A stretch of 64,000 nucleotides of DNA from Trichuris trichiura (taxonomy: Eukaryota; Nematoda; Enoplea; Trichinellida; Trichuridae): positions 6,448,001 to 6,512,000 of the forward strand of contig JBAJFE010000014.1 in the NCBI GenBank assembly GCA_037903355.1, given 5' to 3'. Below are positions 59,340 to 64,000 of this stretch, piece after piece. Each line of letters starts with the position of its first letter. Position 1 is the first letter of the stretch. A program made the translations under genes and the position numbers. The notes below the pieces were generated by a model. That model did not search any database and was not told the DNA's origin. It saw only the letters and a program-made list of their open reading frames with translations.

Positions 59340-59760
59340 ACATTAGACACAATACGACCTACAACCGCGATCAAGGAGTGGACATAAGCGAGATTTGGAC
59401 AAATATTGTGACGCGGTATAATTGTTGTTCTCTCACCAGATGAAATACAATAGTCCGGAAAGAAAAAAGAAAAAACAACTAATTAGAACAAATAGAAATG
59501 GATAGGACTGCAATATATATGGAACGAAAAAGGAAAAGAAAAAGAAAAAAGAAGAAAGAAAGAAAAATGAATACAAAATGAAAAAACAGTGAACCAACAA
59601 CAAAAAATGTTCGAAACCAGCCAAGACACAATCTACAAGACATATGGAACAAGAAATAGAAGTACGCTGACAGACTCAGATGCCAGAACCTACGAACAGA
59701 AAACTTTAAAAATGCCCGCTTTAAAATCCTCAGAAACATTAGGGCACTCGCTGCCGTGAA
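59340..59760 (+). other. Untranslated 3' region of the Penelope-like element
   Basis: A-rich sequence with AAGAAAAAG runs between the polyprotein stop and the pLTR. The long frames on the opposite strand here are low-complexity artefacts. Confidence 0.6.
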
Positions 59761-59780
59761 TCATATCAACAACCTAAGAC

Positions 59781-59835
59781 CGCTGATGACGGGTCTCGAA
59801 TGACCCGAAAGCTCCGGAGTTCTTCTACATATACA
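59781..59835 (+). ncRNA. Hammerhead-ribozyme-like motif in the Penelope pLTR
   Basis: CTGATGA (59783-59789), a perfect 6-bp stem II CGGGTC/GACCCG with loop TCGAAT, GAAA (59807-59810), then AGCTCCGGAGTT, able to close a short stem III with loop CCGG, and C as the possible cleavage base. Penelope-like elements are known to carry minimal hammerhead ribozymes in this position. The extra C after CUGAUGA is as in the other copies. Confidence 0.75.
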
Positions 59836-59883
59836 GAACAAACGGGAATTATCCGTAATAAACTTCTTCACTAGATTCACATT

Positions 59884-62477
59884 GAGCCTCTCAGTCATCC
59901 TCACACACAAAATCTACCGCCAAAATTTTAATATCACGTCTTGGATTTCCGAAACTTTCCTGCCTGCTCCACAAACTAATTTCAGAGAAAATGGCCCGCG
60001 AAACCCTCTGACTGGATACAGGCAAGATGTGGTACACCAAAACATGATTTACTATAATTAACACAATAAAATTTACCAGCGATCACAAACATATGAATAA
60101 AGTGGGTAAATACGAAGCGCAATAGAAGAAATCGTATGTTAAGAACAAATGCAAACAGAATGGTTGTATAGTATTTGAAAGAAGCACTTTGAATACATTG
60201 CAAAAAAGAAAACGGCAGAATCAAGGTAACGAATGTTGAAAGCATGCCATATCCGAAGGTGTAACGCAAATAATACCGGCCGACAAAACAAAAGAATCAT
60301 TAGCAGACGAAAGATCCTTAAGCTAAAGTGAGCTCAGGTTAGCAGCAATATGTCAACAGGCATCAAAGTTGGGTTCAAAACAGTAATTCTCAAAGTGGGA
60401 TGCACCCATGAGGGCCGCAGGGAGGGGGCTTTTAAAATCCAGAGGGACACAAGCGGCCACGCGCCATCGTACTAGGAAACACAAGAAAGTATAGTCCTCG
60501 GGTCAGGGATGGTACTTACCAGACAGCGATAAGCTTCTATGCTTCCTATGCTCCCTCCCGACCGGCTTCATCACTACTGCCAATGAGCGCGAACGTAATA
60601 CACCAATCAGAAGGGGTATTCGCGAGCCTTGACTTGAAAGCCCTGGTTGACTAAACATCGAGCTCTCGTTCATTCAAAACTGTTGAAAGAACAGCTCCTA
60701 AGTCACAAACTTGAGCTGCGGATATTTCTTACTGTCAGCTACAAACAATGCTTCAAACAAAAATACATTATATTGCACTGTTACGTAAAACAGGTTTTCG
60801 ACTGTATGTTTATCTAGCAACGCATGAAAATGCTACAGCAACACTAGGCGTGACACATGAGGACATTTCCATTTTCAACTCCTAGTGCAGCACAACAAAT
60901 ATTGGACCTTTCTGCATTTAGAAAATATAAGAAAAAGTTCGCAACTTTTAATGACAGGATCCTTTTTATTAATTCCATATCAGATTGAAGTGAAGCTTAA
61001 ACAGAGTTACCCTATGCCGTCTCTACAAACTTTTGCAACACTTAAAACAACTGCCGACATCTACTCGTTGCTGTACTTGATTTCATGCGTTCCCAAGTTA
61101 AGCGTTTCTAATTGAGAGAAACTTCGCGTTCGCGTAAACAAATTGTCAGGACAAAATTGTACTGCTGTATTCTTTAACGAAACGAATTGCACTTCTTAGG
61201 GACAATGAATCAAAGGAATGACATGTCTGAGGCAGCAGCTGGAAATAACACATATTCTGTTTTAAACAGGAACTAATACTCAGCGCCGAGCATACAACAC
61301 AGAGCTTATTTACCCATCTGACCCTTCCAACAACTGCGCGTGGAAAGGTAACTGAACAAGTTAGTGACCCACAGGAATTCGAACTTTCTTGAATACACAA
61401 GTGTTTTAGGGTCTTAGCCTATCATTAAGTGTCGCGCAGTGATTACAATGGACCAAACTTGATTTCTGAAAAAGCATTTAAAAAGTTAGAGTACTCTGGG
61501 CTGTTCACTACTGAACCAGCAAAGCCACAATCAGACCTAGACGAATACATCCAACGCGATAAACTACTTGAACTAAACGGTCCCACATTTTAGAAATAAC
61601 GACAAGTGCAATAAAAACAAAGAGGGATATTTCACTGTTAGTGAAACAATTTCACCGCAGCTAATGTCACTCATTAAATTAATCTCGCAAACAAATCAGT
61701 GATCTGCCGACCGGAAAAAAAGTGCAGCGGATGCATGTGCCAACGTGACAACACCAATCTCGACCAGCTGGTCAAGGTATACGACTCCCAATTACGGACT
61801 CCGTCGAAACTAACTAAAATTTTTCAGGAGAATGAAATCGTCTCTCTATGAACAAAACCCTCAATACTTTCAACGACAGCAACGCATTAATCTGTCAACG
61901 CAATGCGCACATTCTATGAATGTCAACAACAACTAAACGAAGGGTAAAGAAACCAAATGATAAGGTTTACCTGACTCCCCCTGATCCAGCGAAGCATGCG
62001 ACAGCAAATTTACCGCTGGACTGCCACATCTCTGACGAAAGCCACCTACGACCTGAAGGGCGGCCACTCGAGTTGGTCGACCACGTTCGTCCGTGGAATC
62101 GCAACGAACAAAGCTCATAGGTGGTGGTCCTTCTAAGGCGGCATCCATTTCGAAAAGCCTCCCTGATACCCTGACTTCCGTTAATATAAAGCAAACCAAT
62201 GGTGAGTGAAAGCTAGAACGATTTAGCCAAGACAACCAGAGATCACATTGTGCAAGGCGTTAGATTCCATATGCATACAGTACGAAATGATTAGCAGGTA
62301 CTATAAGAAATCTAGGGCCATGGACCTAACAAATGAAAAGCGACCACTTAAATTAACGTTCAGTAGTAGAAAACAATTTAATAAAGTTGCAAAAAACAAC
62401 ACTCTCTAACGAAAATAACGGACACTGAGCTCTTAAGGTTATAAAATGTGCGCAACAACTGTTTATGAGAACTGAAG
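59884..62477. other. No gene recognised
   Basis: CAGTAATTCTCAAAGTGGGA at 60380 with GC-rich sequence behind it resembles a hAT terminus, but no partner end or duplication was found. An open minus-strand stretch at 61933-62235 is unexplained. Otherwise only short frames. Confidence 0.4.
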
Positions 62478-63112
62478 CTAAGGTAACGACTTGTAAGTAG
62501 TCTTCATTGCAGCTTTCTTCTTCATTTGCAGCAAGCGTTTCTCAGCTGCCTGGAGCTGACTGGAAGCGACAGTCAGAGACGGCTTCGAAGAATTATTCGC
62601 TGAGCTTACGAACGATTTCGAGGAAGACCTTTCTGCAGGCGAATTGTTGCCTGTAGAACGATGCAGAAAAAATCACGATACGGCTAGTATGTTTTCTTAC
62701 CAGCAGAGGTTGAGGAAAAATTCGAATGCTGGTCGTTAGCCACAGATGCTTTCATTGAGCTTGCACACAGTTTTGCCTGATTTTTTGACTTCGCTGAAAT
62801 GACAACTATTTCAAGAGCTCAGCACTGGAATGTGAAAAACGTTACCCTGATACTTTGCGAAAAAATTCGCAGCCAGATCGGAAATCGCGTGTAAGGGCTT
62901 CGGCGTGCTGGAGGCTGTTGCAGTGGAATACTAAAAACAGGAGACATAAGAATAAATAGAGTTTGTTAAAACGAGCATTAATCGAATTTCCAATAAATCT
63001 GCAGCTGACGTACGTTGCTGTTACAAGTTTATTCTTACGCTTACACTAGCTTTGGGAACGCGAGCAGGCAGTATAGCGTCAAAAATTGGAAATTTCAAGA
63101 TTACTTATAATG
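62478..63112 (-). CDS. 3' exons of an unrecognised gene
   Basis: Exons 63045-63112 (start uncertain), 62846-62930, 62701-62793 and 62478-62650 join in phase on the minus strand with short GT-AG introns (50-115 nt) to a stop at 62478-62480. The peptide is Ser/Ala/Lys-rich: LPARVPKAS, then STPKPLHAISDLAANFFAKY, a linker with many Ser, and a basic C-terminal helix LQAAEKRLLQMKKKAAMK. I do not recognise the family. Consistent phases across three introns argue that it is real, but its 5' part was not found. Confidence 0.5.
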
Positions 63113-63421
63113 TGGTCAATGCCAGCATTCAATTATATTATAGTCCTGGAAAAACGTTAATGCATTCTCTTAACAACAGGTTAGTGCGAGCTAGGCTTAA
63201 CAATGGCTGACAATGTAATTATTAGCAGAATTCTGGGAGTCTGCTATCTTATCACACAAGCTGCACATAGGACAGAAAGACAGGAAGGGTGCAACCGTGG
63301 AATGGAATGAAGTGCTGCTGAAAGAATGTAAAAACATTTTTTTAGGCCTTTGCGTCATGCTTTAATACAATTTTATTACTCAGTTAACGTTTATTCAGAA
63401 TAAATAACTATAGGTTAATGT

Positions 63422-63523
63422 TCTTGAAGATAGGATACTTCTTAACGGGGCGATGGATTTTCATATTGGCAATACGGTTGATTGTATGGCCCGTTGATGG
63501 AATCAACCGTATTGCCAATATGA
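63422..63523. mobile_element. Minimal (102-bp) fold-back Penelope-type element with 13-bp target duplication
   Basis: TATAGGTTAATGT flanks the insertion at 63409-63421 and 63524-63536. The element consists only of the 40-nt extension (minus-strand ATG 63462-63464, peptide MKIHRPVKKYPIFK) and a 23-bp inverted pair, CATATTGGCAATACGGTTGA and its complement, around a 15-nt loop. Confidence 0.92.
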
Positions 63524-63536
63524 TATAGGTTAATGT

Positions 63537-64000
63537 ATTAAAACCATTGCATGCCTGAAAATCGGATTCGCCATAATGGGTCAACAGAGTACCAATGTTC
63601 CTGGATGTAGTTTCCTTGTCCCCTAGTAGGTCCATAATCACATCACAGCAAGAAATGGACTACATCTCTTTACTCTGAACTGACTAATTCTATTGTCAGC
63701 GAATTTCAGTGGTCGCCACTGAAAACCGCTGACGTTAACCATACCTACAGGTATCAGCTAATCATTACGCACAATCACAGCAATAGAATAACAGTAGTTG
63801 CACAGCAACAACAGCACTCTGGATGTATCACGACCGGGCTACGCGAAAGAATGCGTAAAGATGGTCGTAACCGTCGTCCATTCCTTCGATCTACACACAG
63901 CTGCTTGTAACACCAAATTCCTCAGTCAACTTTTTGCTTTGACCTTTTCGCTACTTTACTTGTAATTTTTCTGTCTCAACTTCCGCCTGTTTTCCTACAA
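63537..64000. other. No gene recognised
   Basis: No coding frame or repeat noted up to the window end. Confidence 0.4.

Larger units (their letters stand above)
56894..59869 (+). mobile_element. Nearly complete Penelope-like retroelement with 14-bp target duplication
   Basis: ACTAGATTCACATT flanks the 2,976-bp insertion (56880-56893 and 59870-59883). The left end holds the 40-nt extension in inverted orientation (minus-strand ATG 56932-56934, MKTFVPVTRNPVF). GAAGAAGTTTATTA follows, whose reverse complement forms the exact right end. The interior encodes RT plus GIY-YIG, then an A-rich untranslated region and a pLTR with a hammerhead-like core. The structure matches Penelope elements: no poly(A), an inverted partial repeat, an end extension. 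Confidence 0.93.

Noticed and set aside
59433..59739. Hydrophobic minus-strand frames rich in Phe
   Set aside because: Low-complexity complement of the A-rich untranslated region of the Penelope-like element.

Overview
The window looks like a nuclear contig from a nematode. Protein-coding genes are split by many very short GT-AG introns (mostly 45-60 nt), short TTAGGC-type (GCCTAA) telomere-like arrays occur internally, and two closely spaced downstream cistrons carry a splice-acceptor AG directly before their ATG, as expected for spliced-leader processing. The mix of compact introns and abundant Penelope-like elements fits a clade I (Trichuris/Trichinella-like) worm, but the species is an inference. 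All readings were made by eye, with no database search.

Layout. 1-9.8 kb is transposon debris: a non-autonomous hAT element with a perfect 8-bp target duplication, fold-back repeats, a decayed Ty3/gypsy pol (minus strand) split by a fold-back element, and an adjacent hAT transposase relic. 9.8-33.0 kb is one large minus-strand gene for a DOCK1/2/5-type (CED-5) Rac exchange factor. I could resolve it into 40 phase-consistent exons (about 1,954 codons). Only four of its introns are large. They hold a pogo/Tigger element and a deleted copy, a mariner relic, several fold-back elements, and an intact intronless PP1-type phosphatase gene on the opposite strand. 33.7-40.3 kb is a plus-strand gene cluster: ribosomal protein S10, OSTC (oligosaccharyltransferase subunit) and SGF29 (SAGA subunit), spaced like an operon. 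The S10 gene's long intron is filled by a Mutator-like element flanked by 9-bp duplications, itself split by a pogo-type MITE. 41.4-41.9 kb (minus) is a ZNRD2/SSSCA1 zinc-ribbon gene. 42-48 kb is repeat-rich, with two copia fragments in opposite orientations. 48.2-50.2 kb encodes a protein of four SH2 domains, three of which lack the phosphotyrosine-binding arginine. 51.8-53.2 kb (minus) is the LKB1/PAR-4 kinase. 56.9-59.9 kb is a nearly complete Penelope-like retroelement (RT plus GIY-YIG) with a 14-bp target duplication and a hammerhead-ribozyme-like motif. 62.5-63.1 kb holds the 3' exons of an unrecognised minus-strand gene.

The most distinctive feature is a family of small fold-back (inverted-repeat) insertions scattered over the window. 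Many carry hammerhead-ribozyme-like cores with compensatory stem changes. Most end in a roughly 40-nt extension that encodes a conserved outward-facing peptide of the type MKxHxPVxKHPVF. Four insertions have 11-14-bp target duplications. The same terminal extension and ribozyme occur in the full-length Penelope-like element, so the small ones are most simply read as its template-switched, non-autonomous relatives. The extension may be the displaced N-terminus of the Penelope ORF.
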